DNA from: Siccirubricoccus deserti
GTDB taxonomy: Bacteria > Pseudomonadota > Alphaproteobacteria > Acetobacterales > Acetobacteraceae
Length of the DNA: 64,000 bases
Assembly: GCF_014283215.1 (NCBI RefSeq)
Contig: NZ_JACOMF010000012.1
Coordinates: 62,001-126,000 of the forward strand
Direction: 5' to 3'
This document shows positions 1-7,488 of the stretch, in pieces (the stretch's first letter is position 1; every line of letters starts with the position of its first letter). Both the position numbers and the translations under genes were made by a program. The notes under the pieces were generated by a model that ran no database searches, was not told the origin of the DNA, and worked only from the letters and a program-made list of their open reading frames with translations.

Positions 1-1479
1 CGTCAGCGCCGGCGCCGCCTCGGCCAGGCCTTCCTCCAGCGTCAGCACCGCATCACCGCCATGCGGGTAGTTGGCGGCCTGGCCAGGCTGGCTGCTGGTC
101 CAGCGCGGTGCCTCCAGCGCCTGCTGCGGGTCAAGGCCGAACTCGGCCATTGCCACCAGCACCTGCATGTTGACCTGCACCTGGTTGTCGGCGCCCGGCG
201 TGCCGAACACCGCCCAGGGTCGGCCATCCTTCAGCACGATCGGCGCGTTCATGGTGTGCCGCACCCGCATCCCCGGCCGCAGCAGGTTGGCGTGGCCTGG
301 GTTCAGGTGCCAGTAGGCCATGCGGTTGTTCAGCAGCACGCCGGTATCGCCCGCCGTCACGCCGCTGCCGAAGGCGGAGTTCAGCGACTGGATGGCGGAG
401 ACGACATTCCCCGCGGCATCGACCACGCAGAAATAGGTGGTGTCGCCCTCCCCCATGGCGCGCACCGGCAGGGAGGCGGCGCGCTTCGGGTCGATCAGCG
501 CGGCCTGCGCCGCCGCATGCTCGGCCGACAGCAGCCGGTCCAGCGGAATGTCGGCGCCGCGCGGATCGGCGCCATGGGATTCGCGGTCGAGGAAGGCACG
601 TTTCTTCGCCTCGACCATCAGATGGATCAGCGCCGCGCTGTCCCGGTCCAGCCCGGCGAGGTCGAAGTTCTCCAGGATGCGCAGCATCTGCAGGAAGGTG
701 AAGCCAGTGGAATTCGGCGGGGTCTGGCGCAGGGTGAAGCCGCGGTAGGGCACGCTGATCGGCGCCTGCTCCTCCGCCATGCAGCCGGCGAGATCGGCCT
801 CGGCGACCAGCCCGCCGGCGGCGGCGATGCCGGCGGCGAGGCGCCGGGCCAGCGCACCCTGGTAGAACCCCGCCGCGCCCTCGGCGGCGATGGCCGCCAG
901 CGTCTCCGCCAGCTCCGGCTGCACCACCAGCCCGCCGAGCGGTGGTGCCGCCCCATCCGGGCCGAGGAAGCGGGCGCGGCTGGCGGCATCGGGCTTCAGC
1001 CGGGCGCGGTTCTCTTCCGCGAAATGCCGGTAGGTGTGGGTGCTGGCGAAGCCGTCCCGCGCCGCCTCGATGGCCGGCGCCACCAGCCGGGCCCAGGGCA
1101 GGGAGGCGTGCCGCGCATGCAGCAGCGCCAGCCCGGCCAGCAGTCCCGGCGTCTGCGCGCTGAGCGGCCCCTGCACCGGAATGCCGCCAGCGGCGCGGTA
1201 GCGTTCCGGCGTCGCCGCGGCCGGGGCGGCGCCGGTGGCATTGATGCAGACCGGCGCGCCGTTGGCCAGGTGCAGGTGGAAGAAGCCGTCGCCGCCGATG
1301 CCCGACATATGCGGCTCGACCACCCCGAGCGCCAGCGAGACGGCGATGGCGGCATCCATCGCATTGCCGCCGGCCCCCAGCACATCCAGCCCCGCCTTGG
1401 TGGCGACCGGATGATTGCTGGCCACCGCGCCACGCCGGCCCATGATCAGCGGCCGGTGGCTGCGCAACGCCGGATGCAT
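1..1479 (-). CDS. ggt: Gamma-glutamyltransferase, C-terminus cut by window edge
   Basis: Gamma-glutamyltransferase family (Ntn hydrolase), which transfers or hydrolyses gamma-glutamyl groups of glutathione and related compounds. The frame is open from the ATG at 1479 to position 1, giving 493 codons; about 40 residues at the C-terminus lie outside the window. The large-subunit region shows GAGGNAMDAAIA and GIGGDGFF near residues 36-65. The autocleavage site is the T-T pair at about residues 347-348 in GDTTYFCVVD, followed by a small-subunit region with LNNRM and the TPGADNQVQ stretch. A good ribosome site (AGGGAGG) lies just before the ATG, which fixes the start. No export signal is evident at this start, so the location is uncertain. 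The family is clear; the physiological substrate is not. Confidence 0.9.
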   Translation of the reverse strand, partial: MHPALRSHRPLIMGRRGAVASNHPVATKAGLDVLGAGGNAMDAAIAVSLALGVVEPHMSGIGGDGFFHLHLANGAPVCINATGAAPAAATPERYRAAGGIPVQGPLSAQTPGLLAGLALLHARHASLPWARLVAPAIEAARDGFASTHTYRHFAEENRARLKPDAASRARFLGPDGAAPPLGGLVVQPELAETLAAIAAEGAAGFYQGALARRLAAGIAAAGGLVAEADLAGCMAEEQAPISVPYRGFTLRQTPPNSTGFTFLQMLRILENFDLAGLDRDSAALIHLMVEAKKRAFLDRESHGADPRGADIPLDRLLSAEHAAAQAALIDPKRAASLPVRAMGEGDTTYFCVVDAAGNVVSAIQSLNSAFGSGVTAGDTGVLLNNRMAYWHLNPGHANLLRPGMRVRHTMNAPIVLKDGRPWAVFGTPGADNQVQVNMQVLVAMAEFGLDPQQALEAPRWTSSQPGQAANYPHGGDAVLTLEEGLAEAAPALT

Positions 1480-1551
1480 GGCGACCTCCCTGAATGCAGC
1501 GCCAAGGTCAGCACGCCCGGTGCCGCGCGGGAAGGCCTACTCGGTGGCCTG

Positions 1552-2118
1552 CTATCCCCGAGGTCGCCCGGTGTGGCGCCCCTCGCGGAATTCCTCGGTC
1601 ATCTTGCGGATGAATGCCGGGATGTCGTCCGGCTTGCGAGAGGTGACGAGGCCATTGTCGGTGACCACCTCCTCATCCACCCATTGCGCCCCGGCGTTGG
1701 TCAGGTCCTGCCACAGCGAGGGCCAGCTGGTCATCCGCTTGCCATTCACCCCGCCGGCGTTGATCAGCGTCCAGGGACCGTGGCAGATCGCCGCGATCGG
1801 CTTCTTCTGCTCGACGAAATGCCGAATGAAGTCGATCGCCCGCGGCACCAGCCGGAGCTGATCCGGATTGATCACGCCGCCCGGCAGCAGCAGCGCGGCG
1901 TAATGCGCCGGGTCCGTCTGGTCGAGTGCCCGGTCCACCGGGATCGGATCGGCCTTGTCGAAGTGGTTCCAGCCCTGGATCGTGCCGGATTTCGGTGCCA
2001 CCACATGCACCTCGGCGCCGGCCTGCTTCAGGGCCTTCACCGGCTCGGTAAGCTCCACCTGTTCGACCCCATCGGTCGCCAACACCGCAACCGTGCAGCC
2101 CTTCAGTTCATCCGCCAT
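1552..2118 (-). CDS. DJ-1/PfpI family protein
   Basis: 188-residue DJ-1/PfpI superfamily protein (type 1 glutamine amidotransferase-like fold). The nucleophile elbow is AICHGPW with C112-H113, and an acidic partner lies in the N-terminal GVEQVELTEP segment (about E19). This arrangement is typical of the PfpI/YhbO subgroup, described as proteases, chaperones or deglycases in different members; which activity applies here cannot be told. The start at MADEL is supported by GGGAG six bases upstream; a start two codons earlier (2124) is also possible. It is transcribed in the same direction as the transferase gene downstream of it, 72 bases away, so the two may share a transcript. Confidence 0.88.
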   Translation of the reverse strand: MADELKGCTVAVLATDGVEQVELTEPVKALKQAGAEVHVVAPKSGTIQGWNHFDKADPIPVDRALDQTDPAHYAALLLPGGVINPDQLRLVPRAIDFIRHFVEQKKPIAAICHGPWTLINAGGVNGKRMTSWPSLWQDLTNAGAQWVDEEVVTDNGLVTSRKPDDIPAFIRKMTEEFREGRHTGRPRG

Positions 2119-2184
2119 CCTCATCTCCCATCCGGTGGTGGGCAGTTGCGCCGGCATCTGGATGCCTTGCGCCGGTCCGGGCCA

Positions 2185-2421
2185 TCAGCGCTCCGCGTTG
2201 GGCCCGGATTCGCCGCGCTCCACCCCGCCGACTGCCTTCATGACATCGGCGATGCTGGCGAATTCCTGGTCCGGAATGGCGTTGATCACCTCCATGACGT
2301 CCTGTTCGGCGCCGTTCCGCTTCGCCTGCTGCACCAGATCCTTCTTCTTGGCCGGGAAATGGATGCCCTTCAGGTGATGCGTGACATTGGCGGGCGAATG
2401 CCCACCGAGGCCTCTGGTCAT
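2185..2421 (-). CDS. DUF2795 domain protein
   Basis: 78-residue small soluble protein with the DUF2795 pattern: a short helix-rich segment containing GIHFPAKKKDLVQQAKRNGA followed by a conserved acidic stretch ending IADVMKAVG. DUF2795 proteins are common small proteins of unknown function in Proteobacteria and Actinobacteria. The start at 2421 is preceded by GGGAG at good spacing. It lies upstream of, and in the same direction as, the PfpI-family gene, with 66 bases between them, so co-transcription is likely; both families turn up among stress-related genes, but that link is inference. Confidence 0.8.
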   Translation of the reverse strand: MTRGLGGHSPANVTHHLKGIHFPAKKKDLVQQAKRNGAEQDVMEVINAIPDQEFASIADVMKAVGGVERGESGPNAER

Positions 2422-2488
2422 GAGTATCTCCCGTCCTACGCGCCGCAGAACGGCGGCGGGCGAGGACGGTTGCCCCGCTGCCGTTCGC

Positions 2489-2517
2489 TTGACGCGCCGC
2501 GTCGCACATCGGATCGT
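2489..2517 (+). promoter_or_regulatory. Candidate sigma-70 promoter upstream of first TctC gene
   Basis: TTGACG at 2489-2494 matches the -35 consensus in five of six bases and is followed by a 17-base spacer and GATCGT at 2512-2517. The -10 match is poor. The same TTCGCTTGACGC sequence with the same spacing recurs before the second TctC copy, which is the main reason to list it. Confidence 0.35.
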
Positions 2518-2565
2518 TCGGGCAAGCGGCCCGGAATCGGCGCCGGACAGAACGGGGGGAAGACC

Positions 2566-3528
2566 ATGCTGGGACGACGCGGGGCGTTGATCGGGGCGGG
2601 GGCGATGCTGGCGACGGCGGCGCAAGCCCAGGGTGCCTGGCCGGACAGGCCGATCCGCCTCCTCGTCGGCTTCCCTGCCGGCGGGCCGACCGATTTCGCC
2701 GCGCGCATCCTGCAGGAGCCGTTGCAGCAGCTCTGGGGCCAGCCGCTCGTGATCGAGAACCGGCCCGGCGCGTCGCAGATGATCGCCGCCGAAGCGGTGG
2801 TGAAATCCCCGCCCGATGGCTACACGCTGATGCTCTGCACCAGCAACCTGACGAGCAATCCGGCGGTCTTCGCCCGGCTGCCCTATGACACGCTGCGCGA
2901 CTTCACCCCGATCGTCATCATCTACTCCTCGCCCACGGTGCTGTTCACCGGGCCGGACCAGCCCTACCGCAACGTGCGGGAGGTGGTGGAAGCGGCGAAG
3001 CGCCAGCCGGGCATGGCGGCGGCGACCTCCGGTGTCGCCACCTCCGGCCACTTCGCGACCGAGATGTTCATGCGCGCCGCCGGCATCGAACTGACGCATG
3101 TGCCCTATCGCGGCGCGGTGCCGGCGCTGCAGGACGTGATGGGCGGGCGGGTGCCGATCACCTTCTCCACCCTGTCGGGCGCCATCGGCCTGGCGCGGGA
3201 GGGCAAGCTGCGGCCGATCGCCGTCGCCGCGCCGCGCCGCACGCCGTCCTTCCCGGATGTGCCGACCATGGCGGAGCAGGGCATCGAGATCCGCGACACC
3301 TCGCCCTGGTACAGCTTCGTCGCGCCGGCCGGGCTGCCGCAGCCGATCATCGACCGCATCGTGCGCGACGTGCAGGGGCTGCTGAAGCGTCCCGACATCA
3401 TCAAGCGCATCGAGGAGAGCGGCGGCAACGTGGAAGGCGAGGGCCCCGCCGAATTCCGCGCCCGCATCCCGCGCGAGATCGCCATCAACACCGAAGTGGC
3501 GCGCGCCGCCAACATTCACATCGACTAG
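2566..3528 (+). CDS. TctC/Bug-family periplasmic substrate-binding protein, copy 1
   Basis: 320-residue binding protein of the tripartite tricarboxylate transporter family (TctC, Bug type). It starts with an export signal (MLGRRGALIGAGAMLATAAQA, cleavage expected after the AQA), followed by the family hallmarks WPDRPIRLLVGFPAGG, VIENRPGA, DGYTL, the YDTLRDFTPI region and HVPYRGA. In this family the protein captures a carboxylate in the periplasm and hands it to TctA/TctB membrane subunits; neither is present in the window, and the ligand is unknown. The ATG at 2566 is preceded by GGGGGGA. A closely related copy lies 330 bases downstream. Confidence 0.9.
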   Translation: MLGRRGALIGAGAMLATAAQAQGAWPDRPIRLLVGFPAGGPTDFAARILQEPLQQLWGQPLVIENRPGASQMIAAEAVVKSPPDGYTLMLCTSNLTSNPAVFARLPYDTLRDFTPIVIIYSSPTVLFTGPDQPYRNVREVVEAAKRQPGMAAATSGVATSGHFATEMFMRAAGIELTHVPYRGAVPALQDVMGGRVPITFSTLSGAIGLAREGKLRPIAVAAPRRTPSFPDVPTMAEQGIEIRDTSPWYSFVAPAGLPQPIIDRIVRDVQGLLKRPDIIKRIEESGGNVEGEGPAEFRARIPREIAINTEVARAANIHID

Positions 3529-3536
3529 GATGGACT

Positions 3537-3578
3537 GCGGAGGAGCGTGAATGTCCTCCGCAAACAACGGCCTACAGC
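3537..3578 (+). repeat. Palindrome plus conserved tail, repeat copy A
   Basis: GCGGAGGA (3537-3544) pairs with TCCTCCGC (3554-3561) and is followed directly by AAACAACGGCCTACAGC. A second copy at 32151-32186 has the same GGAGCGTGA lead-in and the tail AAACAACAGGCTACAGC (15 of 17 bases equal). The two sites are unrelated in gene context, so this looks like a small dispersed repeat family rather than a terminator, although the hairpin could also stop transcription of the first TctC gene. Confidence 0.6.
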
Positions 3579-3778
3579 GGTCTGGCGGTAAGACGGAGCG
3601 CGATCCGCCCTAGACCCGCCGGGCCAGCGCCGTGGCGCATCCCCATGGGCGCCCGCAGCCTGGCCCGGTGGCCCTGCGGGCCCAGGTCGGCGCCGGGCCG
3701 TTGTAACTCCCCGCGCCCTCATGCTTGACGCGAAATAGACCATACTTGCGCCCCGCCCATCATCCTCCTGTCCTTCGC

Positions 3779-3807
3779 TTGACGCACCGCACCGCACGGC
3801 GGATGTC
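3779..3807 (+). promoter_or_regulatory. Candidate sigma-70 promoter upstream of second TctC gene
   Basis: TTGACG at 3779-3784, 17-base spacer, GATGTC at 3802-3807. The surrounding TTCGCTTGACGC and the following CCGC and CGCAC segments also occur before the first copy at 2489, so the promoter region appears to have been duplicated along with the gene. Confidence 0.35.
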
Positions 3808-3856
3808 TCGCCTCGCAACGGGGCAAATGATGCCGCGCGAAAAGGGTAGAGAGCGT

Positions 3857-4825
3857 ATGCTTGGACGACGTGGTGCGTTGATTGGGGCCGGAGCGATGCT
3901 GGCGACGGCGGCCCAGGCCCAGGGCCGTGGCAACTGGCCGGACCGGCCGGTGCGTCTGCTGGTCGGCTTCTCCGCCGGCGGCCCGACCGATTTTGCCGCC
4001 CGAATCCTGCAGGATCCGTTGCAACATCTTTGGGGCCAGCCGCTGGTGATCGAGAACCGGCCCGGCGCGTCGCAGATGATCGCGGCCGAGGCCGTGGCGA
4101 AGTCGGCGCCCGATGGTTACACCCTGTTCCTGTCCACCAGCACCCTGACGGCCAACCCGGCCGTCTTCTCCAAGGTGCCGTATGACACGATCAAGGATTT
4201 CACCCCGATCGTCATCATCTACTCCTCGCCCACGGTGCTGTTCACCGGGCCGGACCAGCCCTACCGCAACGTGCAGGATGTGATCGCGGCGGCGAAGCGC
4301 GAGCCGGGCATGGCGGCGGCGACCTCCGGTGTCGCCACCTCCGGCCACTTCGCGACGGAGATGTTCATGCGCGCCGCCGGCATCGAGCTGACGCATGTGC
4401 CCTATCGCGGCGCGACCCAGGCGCTGCAGGATGTGATGGCGGGGCGGGTGCCGATCACCTTCTCGACCCTGTCGGGCGCCATCGCCCTGGCGCGGGAGGG
4501 CAAGCTGCGGCCGATCGCCGTCGCCGCGCCGCGCCGCACGCCCTCCTTTCCGGATGTGCCGACCATGGCGGAGCAGGGCATCCAGATCCGCGATACCTCG
4601 CCCTGGTACAGCTTCATGGGTCCGGCCGGGCTGCCGCAGCCGATCATCGACCGCATCGTGCGCGACGTGCAGGGCCTGCTGAAGCGCCCCGACATCGTCA
4701 GGCGCATCGAGGAGAGCGGCGGCGTGGTCGAGGGTGAGGGGCCGGTGGACTTCGCTGCCCGCATCCCGCGCGAGATCGCCATCAACACGGAACTGGCGCG
4801 CACGGCCAATATCCACATCGATTAG
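3857..4825 (+). CDS. TctC/Bug-family periplasmic substrate-binding protein, copy 2
   Basis: 322-residue paralogue of the preceding TctC protein, with the same signal peptide, WPDRPVRLLVGFSAGG, VIENRPGASQMIAAEAV, HVPYRGA and C-terminal ARIPREIAINTE. Differences are scattered (for example GNWPD for AWPD, TQALQDVMA for VPALQDVMG). Long runs of DNA around 4200-4360 match copy 1 base for base, while the first 70 coding bases differ at many synonymous sites. It is followed after 12 bases by a zinc alcohol dehydrogenase in the same direction, so the two are probably co-transcribed; the dehydrogenase substrate may be related to the captured compound, but this is inference. Confidence 0.9.
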   Translation: MLGRRGALIGAGAMLATAAQAQGRGNWPDRPVRLLVGFSAGGPTDFAARILQDPLQHLWGQPLVIENRPGASQMIAAEAVAKSAPDGYTLFLSTSTLTANPAVFSKVPYDTIKDFTPIVIIYSSPTVLFTGPDQPYRNVQDVIAAAKREPGMAAATSGVATSGHFATEMFMRAAGIELTHVPYRGATQALQDVMAGRVPITFSTLSGAIALAREGKLRPIAVAAPRRTPSFPDVPTMAEQGIQIRDTSPWYSFMGPAGLPQPIIDRIVRDVQGLLKRPDIVRRIEESGGVVEGEGPVDFAARIPREIAINTELARTANIHID

Positions 4826-4837
4826 GGACGTCTAACC

Positions 4838-5971
4838 ATGCGCATGCAGGCTGCTATCATGTTCGAGCAGGGCAAGCCCCGCCCCTACGCCACCAGCCAG
4901 GCGCTGGTGATCGAGGATGTGGAGCTTGAAGGCCCCGGCCCGGGCGAGGTGCTGATCGAGGTGGCGGCGGCCGGCCTCTGCCATTCCGATCTTTCCGCCA
5001 TCGAGGGGATCCGGCCGCGGCCGCTGCCCGTCGTCATCGGCCATGAGGGGGCGGGCATCGTCCGGGAGGTGGGGGAGGGGGTCACCGACCTCAAGCCGGA
5101 CGATCATGTCATCACGGTCTTCGTCGCCTCCTGCGGCGCGTGCCGGAATTGCGTGCGCGGGCGGCCGAACATCTGCAACGCCGGCAATGCGGCGCGCGCC
5201 GCGGGCACGCTGCTATCGGGTGCCAAGCGGATCAGCCGGTTGAGCGGGGAGAAGGTCAACCATGGCAGCGGCCTGTCGCTGTTCGCGCAATACGCCGTGG
5301 TCGGCCGCCGCTCCATGGTGAAGATCGACCCGTCCATCCCGCTCGAGGATGCGGCGATCTTCGGCTGCGCGGTGATGACCGGCGCGGGCGCGGTGCTGAA
5401 CACGGCGGGGATGCGGGCCGGCGACACCATCGCCGTGCTCGGTCTCGGCGGTGTCGGGATGAATGCACTGTTTGCCGCGGTGGCCGGCGGGGCGGAGCGG
5501 ATCATCGCGATCGACACCAGCCCGGAGAAGCTGGGCCTCGCCCGGCAATGGGGCGCGACCGACACCTTCCTGGCGACCGACAAGGATGTGGTGGAGCAGG
5601 TGAAGGCGGCGACCGATGGTGGTGTCGACACCGTCATCGAGACCGCCGGCAATATCCGCGCGATGGAGCTGGCCTATGCCGTCACCGCGCGCGGCGGCAG
5701 CGTGGTCAGCGCCGGGCTGCCGGCGCAGGGGGCGACATTCTCCTACATGCACGCCGGGCTGGTCTCGGATGAGAAGAGCATCCTCGGCAGCTACATGGGC
5801 AGTTGCATCGCCGAGCGTGACATCCCGCGCTTCCTCGGCCTGTACAAGCGCGGCAAGCTGCCGGTGGGTTCGCTGAAGAGCGGCTTCCTGCCGCTGTCGG
5901 AGATCAATGCCGGCTTTGACCGGTTGGCCGATGGCGGGGTGCTGCGCCAGGTGCTGCGGCCGAACGGGTAG
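4838..5971 (+). CDS. Zinc-dependent alcohol dehydrogenase (MDR superfamily)
   Basis: 377-residue medium-chain NAD(P)-dependent alcohol dehydrogenase. Catalytic zinc ligands are visible as C48 (LCHSD), H69-E70 (GHEGAG) and C177 (FGCAVMTG). The structural zinc site is the four-cysteine set C99, C102, C105, C113. The Rossmann motif GLGGVG is at 202-207. The overall pattern (structural zinc, GCAVMTGAGAV) is that of the class III/aryl- or benzyl-alcohol type dehydrogenases rather than the short quinone-oxidoreductase branch. It begins 12 bases after the second TctC gene and ends at a perfect hairpin. A start at the internal Met3 is also possible. Confidence 0.9.
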   Translation: MRMQAAIMFEQGKPRPYATSQALVIEDVELEGPGPGEVLIEVAAAGLCHSDLSAIEGIRPRPLPVVIGHEGAGIVREVGEGVTDLKPDDHVITVFVASCGACRNCVRGRPNICNAGNAARAAGTLLSGAKRISRLSGEKVNHGSGLSLFAQYAVVGRRSMVKIDPSIPLEDAAIFGCAVMTGAGAVLNTAGMRAGDTIAVLGLGGVGMNALFAAVAGGAERIIAIDTSPEKLGLARQWGATDTFLATDKDVVEQVKAATDGGVDTVIETAGNIRAMELAYAVTARGGSVVSAGLPAQGATFSYMHAGLVSDEKSILGSYMGSCIAERDIPRFLGLYKRGKLPVGSLKSGFLPLSEINAGFDRLADGGVLRQVLRPNG

Positions 5972-5972
5972 G

Positions 5973-5997
5973 CCCTCCCCCGCAAAGCGGGGGAGGG
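5973..5997. terminator. Bidirectional hairpin terminator
   Basis: CCCTCCCCCGC (5973-5983), loop AAA, GCGGGGGAGGG (5987-5997): a perfect 11-base-pair stem between the convergent stop codons of the alcohol dehydrogenase (5971) and homospermidine synthase (6005). No T-run follows on either strand, so it is called from position and stem strength. Confidence 0.7.
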
Positions 5998-6004
5998 AAC
6001 ACAC

Positions 6005-7405
6005 TCACACCACCCGGAAATTCTGGAACTGCCAAGGGTCCTCGCGGTCCAGCGCTTCCGAAAACAGCACCTCCCGGTCCTGCAACGGCGTCCAGTCGGA
6101 AAATTCGCCGACCACCTCGCCCAGGTAGGGTCGCATGATGTCCATGCAGCGGGCGTGGTCGATCTCGTCCGCTTCGATGATGCCGGCGCGCGGGTTCTCC
6201 ATCGCCCAGACCAGCCCGGCCAGCACCGCCGCCGTCACCTGCAGCGACGTGGCGTTGTTGTGCGGTGCCAGGGCGCGGGCCTGCTCGATGGATAGCCGGC
6301 TGCCGAACCAGTAGGCGCCCTTCGCATGGCCCATCAGCAGCACGCCCAGCTCATCCGTGCCGCCGGTGATCTCCTCCATCATCAGCCGCTTGGCCGGCTG
6401 CATGTGCCAGTTCTTGCCGGCGATCTCGTGCACCGACAGCACCGCATCGTCGCAGGGGTGGTAGGCGTAGTGCGCGGTAGGGCGGTAGGTCACCGCCCCC
6501 GCCGCATCCCGCACCGTGTAGTAGTCGGCCAGCGAGATCGCCTCGTTATGGGTGATGAGAAAGCCGTGAAACGGCCCCTCCAGTGGGGTCCAGCTGCGGA
6601 CCCGGGTGGAAGCGCCCGGCCGTGCCAGCCAGATCGCAGCATCGCAGCCGAAGGCATGGCGGTGGCCGTCCGGCGGCAGCGCCTTCTCATGCGTGCCCCA
6701 ACCCAGTTCGGCCGGCTGGCAGCCCTCGCCGACGAAGCCGTCGATCGACCAGGTGTTGACGAATTCACCCACCTGCTTCGGGTGGCTGGCCACCTGGGTA
6801 TCGCGCTCGGCGATGTGGATGACCTTCACCCCCAACTGCTGCGCCAGCGCCGCCCAGCCTTCCCGTCCGGCTGGCACCGCCACGCCTGTCCCCGCCAGGT
6901 TCAGCAGCGCCTGCTTCACCAGGTGGGAAACCAGGCCGGGATTGGCGCCATGTGTCAGCACCGCTGTCGGCCGGCCGGCCACACCATCCCGCAGCGCCAG
7001 CGCACTTTCCCGCAGCCCGTAATTGGACCGCTGCGAGGGCGTCAGCGTCGGGTCGGTATAGCCGCCGGGCCAGGGCTCAATGCAGGTGTCGAGGTAGAGC
7101 GCGCCGATCTCCTGCACCAGCGCGATCAGCGCGACGGAGGAGACATCGACCGAGAGGTTCAGCAGGAAATCTCCGGGCGCCAGTTCGGGCAGCAGCACGA
7201 CGCGGAGGTTTTCCCGTGTCACCGCCTGCTGCACGAAGCGGATGCCGTACTCGGCCGCCACCTCGGCGCCGCGGGGTTCGGCGGTGATGATGGTGATGCG
7301 CTCGCGCGGCATGGCGATATGCCGCAGGATCAGCGGCAGCACGCCCTGGCCGATGCTGCCGAAGCCGAGCATGACAAGGCGGCCGCTGAAGCTGGCATGG
7401 ATCAT
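6005..7405 (-). CDS. hss: Homospermidine synthase
   Basis: 466-residue homospermidine synthase (saccharopine-dehydrogenase-like fold), which joins two putrescines, or putrescine and spermidine, with NAD to form sym-homospermidine, the main triamine of many alphaproteobacteria. The NAD-binding LGFGSIGQGVLPL is at 13-25; conserved stretches THGANPGLVSHLVKQAL, TWSIDGFVGEGCQPAELGWGTHE and WTPLEGPFHGFLITHNEA follow. The start at MIHASF is chosen because GAGGAGAG lies just upstream; an open frame continues 21 codons further but looks non-coding. It lies 83 bases after the ornithine decarboxylase gene, which makes its substrate putrescine, so the two form one operon. Confidence 0.95.
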   Translation of the reverse strand: MIHASFSGRLVMLGFGSIGQGVLPLILRHIAMPRERITIITAEPRGAEVAAEYGIRFVQQAVTRENLRVVLLPELAPGDFLLNLSVDVSSVALIALVQEIGALYLDTCIEPWPGGYTDPTLTPSQRSNYGLRESALALRDGVAGRPTAVLTHGANPGLVSHLVKQALLNLAGTGVAVPAGREGWAALAQQLGVKVIHIAERDTQVASHPKQVGEFVNTWSIDGFVGEGCQPAELGWGTHEKALPPDGHRHAFGCDAAIWLARPGASTRVRSWTPLEGPFHGFLITHNEAISLADYYTVRDAAGAVTYRPTAHYAYHPCDDAVLSVHEIAGKNWHMQPAKRLMMEEITGGTDELGVLLMGHAKGAYWFGSRLSIEQARALAPHNNATSLQVTAAVLAGLVWAMENPRAGIIEADEIDHARCMDIMRPYLGEVVGEFSDWTPLQDREVLFSEALDREDPWQFQNFRVV

Positions 7406-7488
7406 GGCAGGCTCTCCTCGGGCACGTGCGGGGGTATCCACCGGCCAACGCGGCCGGCGGAGCTGCAAGGCATGAACTTCGGGTGAAT

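Larger units (their letters stand above)
3529..3856 (+). other. Intergenic region between the two TctC copies
   Basis: 328 bases with no supported gene. It holds the palindromic repeat at 3537-3578 and, near its right end, the TTGACG promoter candidate at 3779. Open frames here are low quality; one that extends the second TctC copy upstream to a TTG at 3725 would put 44 residues ahead of an obvious signal peptide and was discarded. Confidence 0.6.

Noticed and set aside
61-3528. A plus-strand open frame of 1155 codons covering the first 3.5 kb
   Set aside because: Only its last 320 codons (from 2566) are a real gene. The rest is the antisense of the transferase, PfpI and DUF2795 genes, arginine/histidine-rich and without known domains, as expected in high-GC DNA.
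2185-3567. Long minus-strand frame fusing the DUF2795 protein to an upstream extension
   Set aside because: The extension is the antisense of the first TctC gene; the real gene starts at 2421 after a good ribosome site.
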